Source: Roseovarius aestuariivivens (GTDB taxonomy: Bacteria > Pseudomonadota > Alphaproteobacteria > Rhodobacterales > Rhodobacteraceae). From it: DNA of 64,000 bases. Location: assembly GCF_004761875.1 (NCBI RefSeq), contig NZ_SJEY01000002.1, forward strand, positions 372,001 through 436,000. The letters run 5' to 3'. Below, piece by piece: positions 50,251-58,474 of the stretch. Both the position numbers and the translations under genes were made by a program. Each line of letters starts with the position of its first letter. Within the stretch, counting starts at the first letter, position 1. Under the pieces are notes generated by a model, which searched no databases, was not told the origin of the DNA, and worked only from the letters and a program-made list of their open reading frames with translations.

Positions 50251-52061
50251 GGCTGCCAGTTCCTACGCCCGCCAAGCAGGAAAGCCTGGATGGCTTCTTA
50301 CGTCGTCTTGCCGAAGCAGAGTTTTGGCCGGACGTTTCCGACTATCTCTCCGGCTTCGGTCTGCGCTACGGTCGACGGTTGATTGAGGAAGCCGGAGAGG
50401 TGGAAGAGCGTCTCGGATTGGAGAAGGGTACACTCGCGAAGATCTCTCCATCAGTCGCGCCGTCAGAGCCTTCCAGGAATTGGCGGTTCGAGCGTTATCA
50501 CAGCGCGCCGGTCTGCCCAGCCTGTGTGGCTGCTGGCGCACCTCACCATCAGTCATGGAGACACGATTTCGTAACCTGCTGTGTCGAACACGGTCTCCGC
50601 CTCGTCGACCAATGTCCCATGTGCCAAGGGACGCTCCTACCAGGTCGAGGCGGCTACGATTCCTGCCACTGCGGGTGTCCTCTCGATCGTCTTGAACGGA
50701 CCGAAGTCGATGACGTTGAAATCGCGATTTCCGCGCTGATCGCTGGTAAGATGCACCCCGCCCGCTCGCGCTTGGCCCCGGCGATGGCATTTCGAACACC
50801 TTCAGATATCGGGGAGTTTATCTTCTTTCTTGCCAGCGGTGGCGTAGAGACTGTCACCGGAAAGCAGGGCAAGACTCCCTTGCCGCGATCACTCGAGGAA
50901 ACGCGTGGCTTCTTGCTGGAAGCCTCCCGGCTAATCTGCGACTGGCCTTATGCCTTCCGTGATGAGGTAGTTCGGCGCCTCCGTAAAGGCGATACGCGTG
51001 CTTCATCAGCGCCAGCCCAACTCGGGCGCTGGTATCAACGCCTTATGTCTTTCGAGGGCGATGCCTATGCAGATTTTCGGGAAGCGCTTTCAGATGTCGT
51101 GCGCCAGGAATTCGACGGCATGTATGTTGGCGGTATTCAGATCGCTTCTGATGAACGTGATTGGATCAGTGCTGCCGAGGCCGCCAGGCAACTACACATT
51201 CGGTCCGATCGTCTCGTCGGTGCTGTTGGGCGAGGGCAAGTCCCGGGTCGACAGAAAACCTCTGGTTTCGGACACCGTCACACAATGCTGCACAAGACAA
51301 TCCTTGAGGAGATCCGTGCGAACCGCAGCCGCTTCGTTGAGAAAGCTAAGGTGCGCGAGTTTCTCGGAATCTCGCGCAAGCAATATGACATCTTAGAGGA
51401 GGCCGGCGGATTCGCAGCATGCCTTCCCGAGTCTGTACCACCGCTTGTTGACGGCTCTCATGATCTCGATGCCTTGCGTCGTTTCGTGCAGAGTATCGCC
51501 AAGCGCGCAGTCGAGCCTGAAGGTGACACCGTCGCCTTGTCCGATCTTAACCTGCGCTTCACTACAGACCGAACCGGCTTGATCGAGGTTATCAGAAATA
51601 TCATCAGCCACGACTTGCGACCCGCGACTGGAACAACCGATGGACTGTTCTCGACGTTTCGCTTCGCGCGTGCAGCGATCGATGCAATCCTTACAGATGT
51701 GCGCAGAGGACCCGGCCTCACAGTCCAGCAGGTCGCTGAACTGACCGGGTGGAAAGGTCAGTGTATCTCACAGTGGTGCCAGCAGGGGCTGCTGAAACAT
51801 CGGTACTTTGACCATGCGGGCGGTGTCGGACGTGTTATCGCACACGAGGACCTCATGGATTTTCAGGCGAAATTTGTACCGGTCGCGAGCCTTGCTCGAC
51901 AGATAAACACATCACCGCGGTTCCTGATTGCACGGCTTCAGGATGCTGGTGTTCAGACTGCCGGAGCATTCCAAGACGGCGCTGCCTGGCGTGGTCATCT
52001 CGTTCCAACCGGCGTGTTAGCTGAACACTTAATAACCGTAACAAAGAATAGGTCGAACTGA
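50247..52061 (+). CDS. tniQ: TniQ/TnsD-type target selector
   Basis: 604 residues. The N-terminal TniQ domain carries a zinc-binding array: Cys90-x2-Cys93, Cys111/112, His115, Cys123-x2-Cys126 (VCPAC...CCVEH...DQCPMC). About 300 to the end there are repeated helix-turn-helix or MerR-like blocks (SAAEAARQLHIRSDRLVGAVGRGQVPG, TVQQVAELTGWKGQCISQWCQQGLL, SLARQINTSPRFLIARLQDAG). The length and extra DNA-binding modules fit a site-specific TnsD rather than a short CRISPR-type TniQ. Its likely target is the 3' end of gyrB. Confidence 0.88.
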   Translation: MRLPVPTPAKQESLDGFLRRLAEAEFWPDVSDYLSGFGLRYGRRLIEEAGEVEERLGLEKGTLAKISPSVAPSEPSRNWRFERYHSAPVCPACVAAGAPHHQSWRHDFVTCCVEHGLRLVDQCPMCQGTLLPGRGGYDSCHCGCPLDRLERTEVDDVEIAISALIAGKMHPARSRLAPAMAFRTPSDIGEFIFFLASGGVETVTGKQGKTPLPRSLEETRGFLLEASRLICDWPYAFRDEVVRRLRKGDTRASSAPAQLGRWYQRLMSFEGDAYADFREALSDVVRQEFDGMYVGGIQIASDERDWISAAEAARQLHIRSDRLVGAVGRGQVPGRQKTSGFGHRHTMLHKTILEEIRANRSRFVEKAKVREFLGISRKQYDILEEAGGFAACLPESVPPLVDGSHDLDALRRFVQSIAKRAVEPEGDTVALSDLNLRFTTDRTGLIEVIRNIISHDLRPATGTTDGLFSTFRFARAAIDAILTDVRRGPGLTVQQVAELTGWKGQCISQWCQQGLLKHRYFDHAGGVGRVIAHEDLMDFQAKFVPVASLARQINTSPRFLIARLQDAGVQTAGAFQDGAAWRGHLVPTGVLAEHLITVTKNRSN

Positions 52062-52315
52062 TGTTTTTGGAGCGGTGCGATGAAGCGATTTCGACGTCAG
52101 AAGGCGTAGCAGAGATGTCGAATCTTGATATAATAATCAGCGTCACATCGGTTTTGCTGTCGCTGGCTGGATGCTTGCTTTGTTGGTACCTTGCAAGGAC
52201 GAGTGGCCGAGATAGACCGCACGATCCCGAAAGAGTTCGTCGCTTTGTAGAGAACGCTCCATTGGAGCGCCTTGATAGAGTCTTGGATCGATCTGACAAG
52301 GATGTATCTGACTGA
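52061..52315 (+). CDS. Small single-pass membrane protein after tniQ
   Basis: 84 residues whose ATG overlaps the tniQ stop by one base (TGATG). One hydrophobic segment (IIISVTSVLLSLAGCLLCWYLA) is followed by a charged tail (RDRPHDPERVRRFVENAPLERLDRVLDRSDKD). An internal ATG at 52115 would give a 66-residue version that starts right at the membrane helix. I do not recognise it. The coupling to tniQ suggests it is real, but it may be a chance frame. Confidence 0.4.
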   Translation: MFLERCDEAISTSEGVAEMSNLDIIISVTSVLLSLAGCLLCWYLARTSGRDRPHDPERVRRFVENAPLERLDRVLDRSDKDVSD

Positions 52316-52510
52316 CCTGTGTATCGTCCTCACGCAAAACGGATCGTGGCCTCTGTGACCAAAAGGTTTTTCATCGCCTCGAGTAGCATTTAGACTGTGG
52401 TTAGGTCCTCTCTGCGTCACCGTTTTTGATAATTCGAAAGGGTTTCCGCATTTCGCGTGAGTTAAGTTCTACCCGCCGGGAGCGGTAGCACCGTTCTGAT
52501 AATTTATGCG
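52316..52510. other. Right-end noncoding region of the transposon
   Basis: About 195 bases between the last small gene and the right-end repeats. I see no gene and no clear terminator. Confidence 0.4.
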
Positions 52511-52602
52511 CGAAAAAAATTGCTCAGGGTCGGCGAAAAAATATGGTCACTTATATGGCTCGAAATGCTCGCCATATCGACGCGCTGGGCGAAAAAATAC
52601 GC
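52511..52602 (-). repeat. Right-end TnsB-binding-site-like repeats (three copies)
   Basis: Three related 13-mers occur on the plus strand: CGAAAAAAATTGC at 52511-52523, CGAAAAAATATGG at 52534-52546 and CGAAAAAATACGC at 52590-52602. They are the reverse complements of the left-end repeats. Spacings are 23 and 56 bases, an arrangement unlike the left end. Confidence 0.7.
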
Positions 52603-52613
52603 GCACCCCTACA
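52590..52613 (-). repeat. Right terminal inverted repeat
   Basis: Read inward from 52613 it begins TGTAGG and ends in a six-T tract followed by CG, matching the left terminus at 20 of 24 positions. Confidence 0.9.
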
Positions 52614-52618
52614 CCAAA
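52614..52618. repeat. Target site duplication, right copy (CCAAA)
   Basis: It is identical to 32710-32714 and directly abuts the right terminus. Confidence 0.9.
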
Positions 52619-52715
52619 GACCGGCCCACTCCACGCTGCGATCATTTTTCTCAAGGCGTAGAAGTGGACGGACATCCACTTGCGCTCTACCCTTTCCGCC
52701 AAAGGGGAAAGACCC

Positions 52716-53645
52716 ATGCGTGTTATCTTTATTTTTTGTCTGGCTGTTCTTTGCGCGGGACTGATTTCGTCGGCCAGCGCGAAGACCCAAAAAGACAGCT
52801 ATCTCGATATCGCGCGGCAGGGCTGGAATTACGAGTTGCGCACAACGATGATCGGCCGCGACATGTCGATTCCGGTCCATATCAACGGTCGGGATCTTGC
52901 CGGGGCGTCGATCTGCATGGTCGGAGAGCGACCCAACGTGCAATCGCTCGAGGTAATAAACGCATTCCGCAAGTTGGTGGCTGACATTTACGGCAAGCCC
53001 GTGCCGATGAGATTTGCCGGACCGACTGCGCGACTCTGCGGAGAAGGGCGCGTAATCGTTCTGCGGCTTTATAGTGGCGCACCGCCAAATCGCGCTTTGT
53101 CGGATGACCTCAACTGGATGAACCAAACCTACCAGTTCGGTTTGCCGAAAGATCGCTTTTACGCGGCAAGCTCCCCTGCGATGGCGCAGACCTTTTTCGG
53201 GCACCGTGGGCAAGGCACGCATATCATGGTGCAGCAAACCGCTTTCCCGGGCAGCGATAGAATAGACGACACTTTCTTTCGGTCCATCCTGATCGAAGAG
53301 CTTTTTCAGTCATACACCTTTGGCATGGATATCCTGCAGTTCGACCGTGCCGGTCCGTTCTTTTCTAAGCTGCAAGAGGTGCCCCTGAACCTTCATCGCC
53401 TGCCATGGGGATCGCGTGCGTTCAAGCGCGCGTTGCTAAGCTCAAACCCTCCTGGCTTGTGTGAATTCGATATAATGATGATGCACGCCGTCGCGCGGTC
53501 TCCTGCCGATCAGACGACGATGCCGGTTTTTATCGACTTCATTGATCACAATTTTGAGAAGCTTGTGAAAATGACGCGTGCCACAATCAACGATGAAACC
53601 TTTGCTGCAATCATTGATCCGACCTGTACGCCAGTTGCCGACTGA
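52716..53645 (+). CDS. DUF2927 secreted protein
   Basis: 309 residues with a signal peptide (MRVIFIFCLAVLCAGLISSASA). The body contains the DUF2927 features of a long alpha/beta periplasmic protein with an EELFQSYTFGMDILQFD segment reminiscent of a metal-free protease-like fold. Function is unknown. The start at 52716 is supported by the signal peptide and AGGGGAAAG upstream. Before the insertion it would have been the gene just downstream of gyrB. Confidence 0.7.
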   Translation: MRVIFIFCLAVLCAGLISSASAKTQKDSYLDIARQGWNYELRTTMIGRDMSIPVHINGRDLAGASICMVGERPNVQSLEVINAFRKLVADIYGKPVPMRFAGPTARLCGEGRVIVLRLYSGAPPNRALSDDLNWMNQTYQFGLPKDRFYAASSPAMAQTFFGHRGQGTHIMVQQTAFPGSDRIDDTFFRSILIEELFQSYTFGMDILQFDRAGPFFSKLQEVPLNLHRLPWGSRAFKRALLSSNPPGLCEFDIMMMHAVARSPADQTTMPVFIDFIDHNFEKLVKMTRATINDETFAAIIDPTCTPVAD

Positions 53646-53731
53646 CCGGCCTTACGACGATAGACGGTATTTGAGCGGCCTGCGTTTTGGCGCTACGATT
53701 TTCAAAGGGTCTCAAAGCGGCGGGAGGATAC

Positions 53732-54688
53732 ATGGATCAGCGCACCCTAAGCGCGCCTACGGGTGTCGCACGGCTGTCGGAACACCTGTCAAAAGGTCTG
53801 GTCGGACAAGAGACGCTGATCGAACGGCTTCTGATCGCTCTGCTTGCAGGTGGTCACGTCCTGATAGAAGGCCCGCCGGGACTCGCAAAAACACGGGCCG
53901 TCAAATGGTTGTCCCAAGCTGTCGATTGCAGCTTCAAACGGATCCAGTGCACGCCCGACCTTATGCCGTCCGATCTCACCGGCACACCGGTTTATCATCC
54001 CAAGGATGGTACGTTCGAATTCGTGCGTGGGCCAGTCTTCAATAACCTCGTATTGGTCGACGAAATAAATCGCGCACCACCCAAGGTACAGTCCGCTCTT
54101 TTGGAATCCATGGCAGAGAAACAGGCGACCGTTGGAAATGAGACTTACGCCTTGCCCGCCCCCTTCTTCGTCGTGGCAACGCAAAATCCGATTGAACATG
54201 ACGGAACGTTTCCTTTGCCGGAAGCCCAGCTGGATCGTTTTCTGCTGCATGTCGTGCTGAGCCTTCCGGATATCCGCACAGAACGGCAGATCCTTGATCT
54301 GGTCGAGGCAGAGATTACCACTGGCGCGGCTGTTCCCGACAAGATTAGCCTGGAAGACCTTACAGCGGCGCAGAAAGCTGCGGCGGGCGTGCACCTAGCA
54401 CCGGAATTACGCGACTACATCGTTCGCCTTGTGGCTGCAACGCGCGATGGCCCGCAGGCCCAAGATGTGGAACATGCCGTCTCGCCGCGCGGCTCATTGG
54501 CTCTCGCCGCGACGGCGAAGGCAAGGGCTTACCTTCTGGGACGCGATTACGCTCTTCCCGAGGACGTCGCGGCTCTTGCACCCGACGCGCTGGCCCATCG
54601 AATGGTGCTAACTTGGCGCGCGGTCGCCGAAGGCCGAAAGGCCCGGGCAGTGATTGACGACATTCTCGTAGCGGTGGAGCCGCTGTGA
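53732..54688 (+). CDS. MoxR-family AAA+ ATPase
   Basis: 318 residues with Walker A GPPGLAKT (47-54), Walker B LVLVDEINRAPPKVQSALLE and the sensor VVATQNPIEHDGTFPLPEAQLDRF, all MoxR signatures. The start at 53732 has GGGAGGA upstream. It opens a MoxR-DUF58-BatABCD-type operon. MoxR proteins act as chaperones that mature or activate the associated von Willebrand factor A proteins. Confidence 0.92.
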   Translation: MDQRTLSAPTGVARLSEHLSKGLVGQETLIERLLIALLAGGHVLIEGPPGLAKTRAVKWLSQAVDCSFKRIQCTPDLMPSDLTGTPVYHPKDGTFEFVRGPVFNNLVLVDEINRAPPKVQSALLESMAEKQATVGNETYALPAPFFVVATQNPIEHDGTFPLPEAQLDRFLLHVVLSLPDIRTERQILDLVEAEITTGAAVPDKISLEDLTAAQKAAAGVHLAPELRDYIVRLVAATRDGPQAQDVEHAVSPRGSLALAATAKARAYLLGRDYALPEDVAALAPDALAHRMVLTWRAVAEGRKARAVIDDILVAVEPL

Positions 54689-55590
54689 CAGAGGCGCTCC
54701 AAGCGAAAGGGGTGGCTCTCGAAGCGGGCGCCTTGATCGCTCTGCGCCAGATCGCTTTGTCATTTCGGACGGATCCAGTTCTTGCGGCGCTACCCGGCGG
54801 CTTCGCGACAAGAAGAAAAGGCCAAGGGCTCGAGGTCGCGGACACACGCGCGTATGTTCATGGAGATGATTTCCGGCGGCTTGATTTCGGCACTACAGCA
54901 CGAACCGGCATCCTCCATGTTCGAGAATTTCAGCAAGAGCAGGACCGCATCACTCTGCTTGTTGCCGATTTTCGTCCCGCGATGCTCTGGGGAATACGCC
55001 GAGCCTTTCGCTCCGTGGCCGCCGCCGAAACGCTTGCCATACTGGGCTGGAACGTCGTGGAACAAGGCGGGCGCGTTGCGCTTCTCGCGGTGCTGCCAGA
55101 CGACGTTTTGGTCGTTCCGGCGCGGGGGCGGAGCCGCGGCATGCTGGATGTAATTGGCGGCCTGGTTGAAGCGCATTCTCGTGCACTTCAGCAGGTTTTT
55201 GAGGGCGGATCAAAGACTAGATTCTTGGACAGCGCCTTGATCCGTGTGGAACGCATTGTGCCCGGTGGATCGGAAGTCGTAATCGCTTCAAGCTTTGATC
55301 ACCCAGGCGACGGGCTCGCCGATCGCCTAAACGAAATCGCCCGTCGCCGTGCGCCATACCTGATATCAGTGGTTGACACGGTCGAGGCTGCGTTGCCAAA
55401 AGGCAGGTACCCGATCCGATTGCTCGATGGAACTCGAAAAACTATACGTAGACGTAGGGTCTCGTCCAAACACGCACAACCTGACTCGCCAATAGATGGA
55501 TGGCCAGTGCTCCAGGTGGACGCTGGTCAGTCGATCGAGACAACGGCAGCGCGTGTTGCGGCAACCTTTCCGCAGAGTTACCTGAAATGA
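54685..55590 (+). CDS. DUF58 protein of the Bat operon
   Basis: 301 residues, with a GTG start in a GTGA overlap with the moxR stop. The DUF58 core DTRAYVHGDDFRRLDFGTTARTG...HVREFQQEQDRITLLVADFRPAM is clear. No transmembrane segment is obvious. DUF58 proteins are nearly always coupled to MoxR and are thought to be part of the same cell-envelope complex. Confidence 0.88.
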   Translation: MTEALQAKGVALEAGALIALRQIALSFRTDPVLAALPGGFATRRKGQGLEVADTRAYVHGDDFRRLDFGTTARTGILHVREFQQEQDRITLLVADFRPAMLWGIRRAFRSVAAAETLAILGWNVVEQGGRVALLAVLPDDVLVVPARGRSRGMLDVIGGLVEAHSRALQQVFEGGSKTRFLDSALIRVERIVPGGSEVVIASSFDHPGDGLADRLNEIARRRAPYLISVVDTVEAALPKGRYPIRLLDGTRKTIRRRRVSSKHAQPDSPIDGWPVLQVDAGQSIETTAARVAATFPQSYLK

Positions 55591-55949
55591 GTGACGGCGC
55601 GATCAGCAAGGAAGCCATGCTCGCGGGGCTGCGGGACATCCGCCTCCCCGCCGAAGCTTCGGGTGGCTTCGTCTCGGATCTCGCAGCCATAGTCTTTCTG
55701 GCTGCATGCGCATCTCTGATCTGTGTGGGGTTGCTACGACTGTTTTCCAGCCGTCGATCCATTGTTTTGGAACCGAACGCGTTTCTTGGGTCGGACAGCG
55801 ACACAAAGGACGAGCGTCGCATCGCTCTGTTGAGACGACTGAAAGCGCAATCGCCTGATCGTTTCGCCGCGTTGAGGGAAACGCTTTACAGGCCGGACCA
55901 CGAACTAGACCTTGCAACACTAGAAGCAGAAGTCCAGCGCAATGCTTGA
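55587..55949 (+). CDS. Small membrane protein of the Bat operon (DUF4381-like position)
   Basis: 120 residues with one transmembrane helix (VSDLAAIVFLAACASLICVGLLRLF) and a charged cytoplasmic tail. It overlaps DUF58 by four bases and BatA by eight. Size, topology and position match the DUF4381 proteins of Bat operons, but the sequence alone is not diagnostic. Confidence 0.6.
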   Translation: MSDGAISKEAMLAGLRDIRLPAEASGGFVSDLAAIVFLAACASLICVGLLRLFSSRRSIVLEPNAFLGSDSDTKDERRIALLRRLKAQSPDRFAALRETLYRPDHELDLATLEAEVQRNA

Positions 55950-56907
55950 TTTGGCGCAGCCTTGGTTCCTATTGCTTTTGCCAGCACCGCTCCTTCTGCG
56001 CCGCCTGCTTCCGCCGCGTCCAGTGACAGGAGGCGCGTTAGAGGTGCCTGAACGGATCGGCAAGGCGCTCGATCGCGTGGAGAAAGCAGAAACCGTAGGA
56101 TCATTGAAAAGGCATGGCGCGCTTTACACGCTTTGGGCCGTATGGGCGTTTATAATCCTGGCTTTGACTGGTCCGCGTGATCTAGCGCCGGTGCCCGCAC
56201 TGAAGATCACTGGGCGGGATCTGGCCATCGTGCTCGACCTGTCCGGGTCTATGGTGCGGGATGATTTTTTTCTCGATGGGCAAAAAGTGACACGATACGA
56301 AGCTGTTACGAAGGTAGGAGCGGAATTCGCGCGCCGCCGGGCGGGTGATCGTGTCGCGCTGATCGTTTTTGGATCCGAAGCCTATTACGCCGCTCCATTC
56401 ACGTTTGATACTGAGGCGATTGCACGTCGGATCGAGACATCCGTCATCGGTATTTCGGGTCGGGCCACTAACATGTCCGATGGTCTCGGTCTGGCACTAA
56501 AGCGCATGGAGACCTCAACTGCGGAATCGCGCGTCGTGATCCTCTTGTCGGACGGTGTCAACAATATGGGCGCAACCGATCCGTTGGGCGTTGCAGAGCT
56601 TGCGGCAGAAATGGATGTTCGCGTTCATACCATCGCGCTTGGGCCAAAGGATCTGAGTACGGCCGAAGAAGGCGAGCGGGGCGTTGTGGACGCGGCGACC
56701 TTGCGCGCGATTTCCGAGATATCAGGCGGTGAAAGTTTTCGGGTGAAAACCACAGAAGATCTAGTCACCGTCACGGCAGCGCTCGACCGTTTGGAAGCGA
56801 CCGAAAGCCAAGGTCTCGCGGCAGAGGTGTTTCAAGAATACTGGATGTGGCCAGCTGCGCTTGCCGCCTTGCTGAGCGTCGGACTGGCTTGGAGAGCTGG
56901 GCAATGA
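55942..56907 (+). CDS. von Willebrand factor A protein, BatA-like
   Basis: 321 residues. Transmembrane segments near the N-terminus (LYTLWAVWAFIILALTG) and C-terminus (ALAALLSVGLAW) flank a VWA domain with an intact MIDAS motif DLSGSM and a later TNMSDG. BatA-type proteins (aerotolerance-related in Bacteroides) form a membrane complex with MoxR. The start overlaps the upstream small gene by eight bases and the stop overlaps batB by four. Confidence 0.85.
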   Translation: MLDLAQPWFLLLLPAPLLLRRLLPPRPVTGGALEVPERIGKALDRVEKAETVGSLKRHGALYTLWAVWAFIILALTGPRDLAPVPALKITGRDLAIVLDLSGSMVRDDFFLDGQKVTRYEAVTKVGAEFARRRAGDRVALIVFGSEAYYAAPFTFDTEAIARRIETSVIGISGRATNMSDGLGLALKRMETSTAESRVVILLSDGVNNMGATDPLGVAELAAEMDVRVHTIALGPKDLSTAEEGERGVVDAATLRAISEISGGESFRVKTTEDLVTVTAALDRLEATESQGLAAEVFQEYWMWPAALAALLSVGLAWRAGQ

Positions 56908-57803
56908 CCGATCTCGATGTCACGCTTCTGCGGCCAATGTGGCTTTTGGTTGTGCCCCTGCTGTTGGGCGCCGCCTGGTGGCTGCTGGGTCGTCGCGGCG
57001 GGATCGGCGACTGGGATCGGGTGATCGATCCGGAGCTGCTTGCGGCTATGGCAGCCTTGGGCCGAATTGATCGAACCCCAAGCCGCAGACCGATCTTGGC
57101 CGCGCTGGCGATCGCTCTGCTTTGTGTTCTGGCTCTGTCAGGTCCAGCCGTCGAAAAGCGCGATACGGTATCGTATAGAAATCTTGATGGAGTCCTCTTC
57201 GTAGTGGATACGTCGCCCAGCGTAACGGACCACAAACGCTGGCCCCAGATGCTTACGATGGGTCGCTTCGGCTTCGCGGGACTTGGCACGCGGCCCGGCG
57301 GGCTCATCGTCTTTTCCGGCGACGCGTATGTTGCAACGGATATGACAGCCGATCACGCGCAGCTTGGCCAGACGTTTTCGCTGATCGATGTCGGCACAGT
57401 ACCAGATCCCGGTTCCCGCCCGGAACGCGCGCTCGACCTCGCGGCCCAACTTCTGGAAGACGCGAAGGTAATCGCAGGCGATGTCGTGCTTTTCAGCGAC
57501 GGCGCCGGATTGGGCGCAACGTCCTTGAAAGCGGCGGAGCGGATCGCGGCGCAGGAGGCCCGGCTTTCTGTTGTGGCGCTCGATACTGCAACGCCGGAGA
57601 TGGCCGTGCATGCCGCCTTGGCGGATGGGCGTGTCTTTACTCTCGAAGATACAGATGCTTTCGCTGCCTATCTCGGCGAAGATGCTCGGACGCGGCTGGA
57701 ACGGCAGGAATTCCCACTGCTTTTCTGGCGAGACATGGGGCGCTATGCGCTTCTCCTGACACTCGTGCCGCTAGCGTTTCTGTTTCGGAGGCACCCGGCA
57801 TGA
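56904..57803 (+). CDS. von Willebrand factor A protein, BatB-like
   Basis: 299 residues from the ATG at 56904, which overlaps the BatA stop (ATGA). N-terminal membrane segments (WLLVVPLLLGAAWWLLG and PILAALAIALLCVLALSG) precede a VWA domain with MIDAS DTSPSV and a later GDVVLFSDGAG. A C-terminal transmembrane helix (YALLLTLVPLAFLF) closes it. It is the second VWA component of the complex. Confidence 0.82.
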   Translation: MTDLDVTLLRPMWLLVVPLLLGAAWWLLGRRGGIGDWDRVIDPELLAAMAALGRIDRTPSRRPILAALAIALLCVLALSGPAVEKRDTVSYRNLDGVLFVVDTSPSVTDHKRWPQMLTMGRFGFAGLGTRPGGLIVFSGDAYVATDMTADHAQLGQTFSLIDVGTVPDPGSRPERALDLAAQLLEDAKVIAGDVVLFSDGAGLGATSLKAAERIAAQEARLSVVALDTATPEMAVHAALADGRVFTLEDTDAFAAYLGEDARTRLERQEFPLLFWRDMGRYALLLTLVPLAFLFRRHPA

Positions 57804-58474
57804 GGGGGCAGATACTAGCTGCCAGTCTGGCGCTCGCCATAGCGCTGGGTCTTGGTGGAACGGCACCTTTTGGTCGTCTTGCGCTATCAATGGGCGCACC
57901 TCAACTTGCGATGCATCTTTTTCACGATCCTGCCTGGCGAGGTATTGCAGCACTGCGAAGTGGAAATCTTGATCTGGCCGCCAGCCTGTTCCGCGAGGCT
58001 GATGATCCTTACAATCGCGGCAATGCCGAGGTGCAGCGCGAAAACTACGCCGCCGCGCTTGAAGCCTATGATATCGCACGGTCCCGTGGGGACGCCGACG
58101 CGACGGCTAACTTCGATCTGGTTGCGTCTTATTACACCGGTCTCGGCATCGACGCCGAAAGCCTTGGGCTTTTTCCCGAGCGCAACGAAGGGCCAAGCGC
58201 TGACAGTTTCGTGGCGCGTGGAAACGCTCGCGCGGCCGGGACGGGTACGGAAGTCACGAATACCAACACCATGATGGGCTTGGCCGAACTCGACAGTCGC
58301 GGACGACTGGGCGTAAGGCGCGTCTTCGATGACAAGTTCATGGTGGCCGACGAACGGTGGCTGCGGCAACTGCCGGATGTACCCGGTGACTATATGGCCG
58401 CGCGCATCGCACAGGAACAAAAGCGCCGCGCCAAGGCTGGACTGTCGCCACCTGACCCGGAGGACCCACGATGA
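57800..58474 (+). CDS. TPR protein, BatC-like
   Basis: 224 residues. An N-terminal hydrophobic segment (LAASLALAIALGLGGTAPF) is followed by TPR-like helices (AALRSGNLDLAASLFREADDPYNRGNAEVQRENYAAALEAYDIA), then a hydrophilic tail. Its ATG overlaps the BatB stop by four bases. It probably scaffolds the VWA proteins in the periplasm. Confidence 0.75.
   Translation: MRGQILAASLALAIALGLGGTAPFGRLALSMGAPQLAMHLFHDPAWRGIAALRSGNLDLAASLFREADDPYNRGNAEVQRENYAAALEAYDIARSRGDADATANFDLVASYYTGLGIDAESLGLFPERNEGPSADSFVARGNARAAGTGTEVTNTNTMMGLAELDSRGRLGVRRVFDDKFMVADERWLRQLPDVPGDYMAARIAQEQKRRAKAGLSPPDPEDPR

Larger units (their letters stand above)
32715..52613. mobile_element. Tn7-like transposon with defence cargo, inserted after gyrB
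   Basis: A 19,899-bp element. The ends are 24-bp imperfect inverted repeats (20/24 identical) beginning TGTAGG, with extra internal A/T-tract repeats, and flanking CCAAA duplications prove the exact borders. It encodes tnsA-tnsB-tnsC-tniQ at the gyrB-distal end, transcribed toward that end, with tnsA innermost. Cargo lies between gyrB and tnsA: Septu-type and Gabija-type pairs, an HNH/DEDD-RecQ-UvrD pair and a PD-(D/E)XK gene. No tnsE, CRISPR array or cas gene is seen. Intact ends and intact transposition genes suggest a recent or active insertion. Confidence 0.95.

Noticed and set aside
32715..52613. CRISPR-associated transposon (CAST)
   Set aside because: There are no repeat-spacer arrays and no cas genes in the element, and the TniQ is long with extra DNA-binding domains, as in site-specific TnsD.
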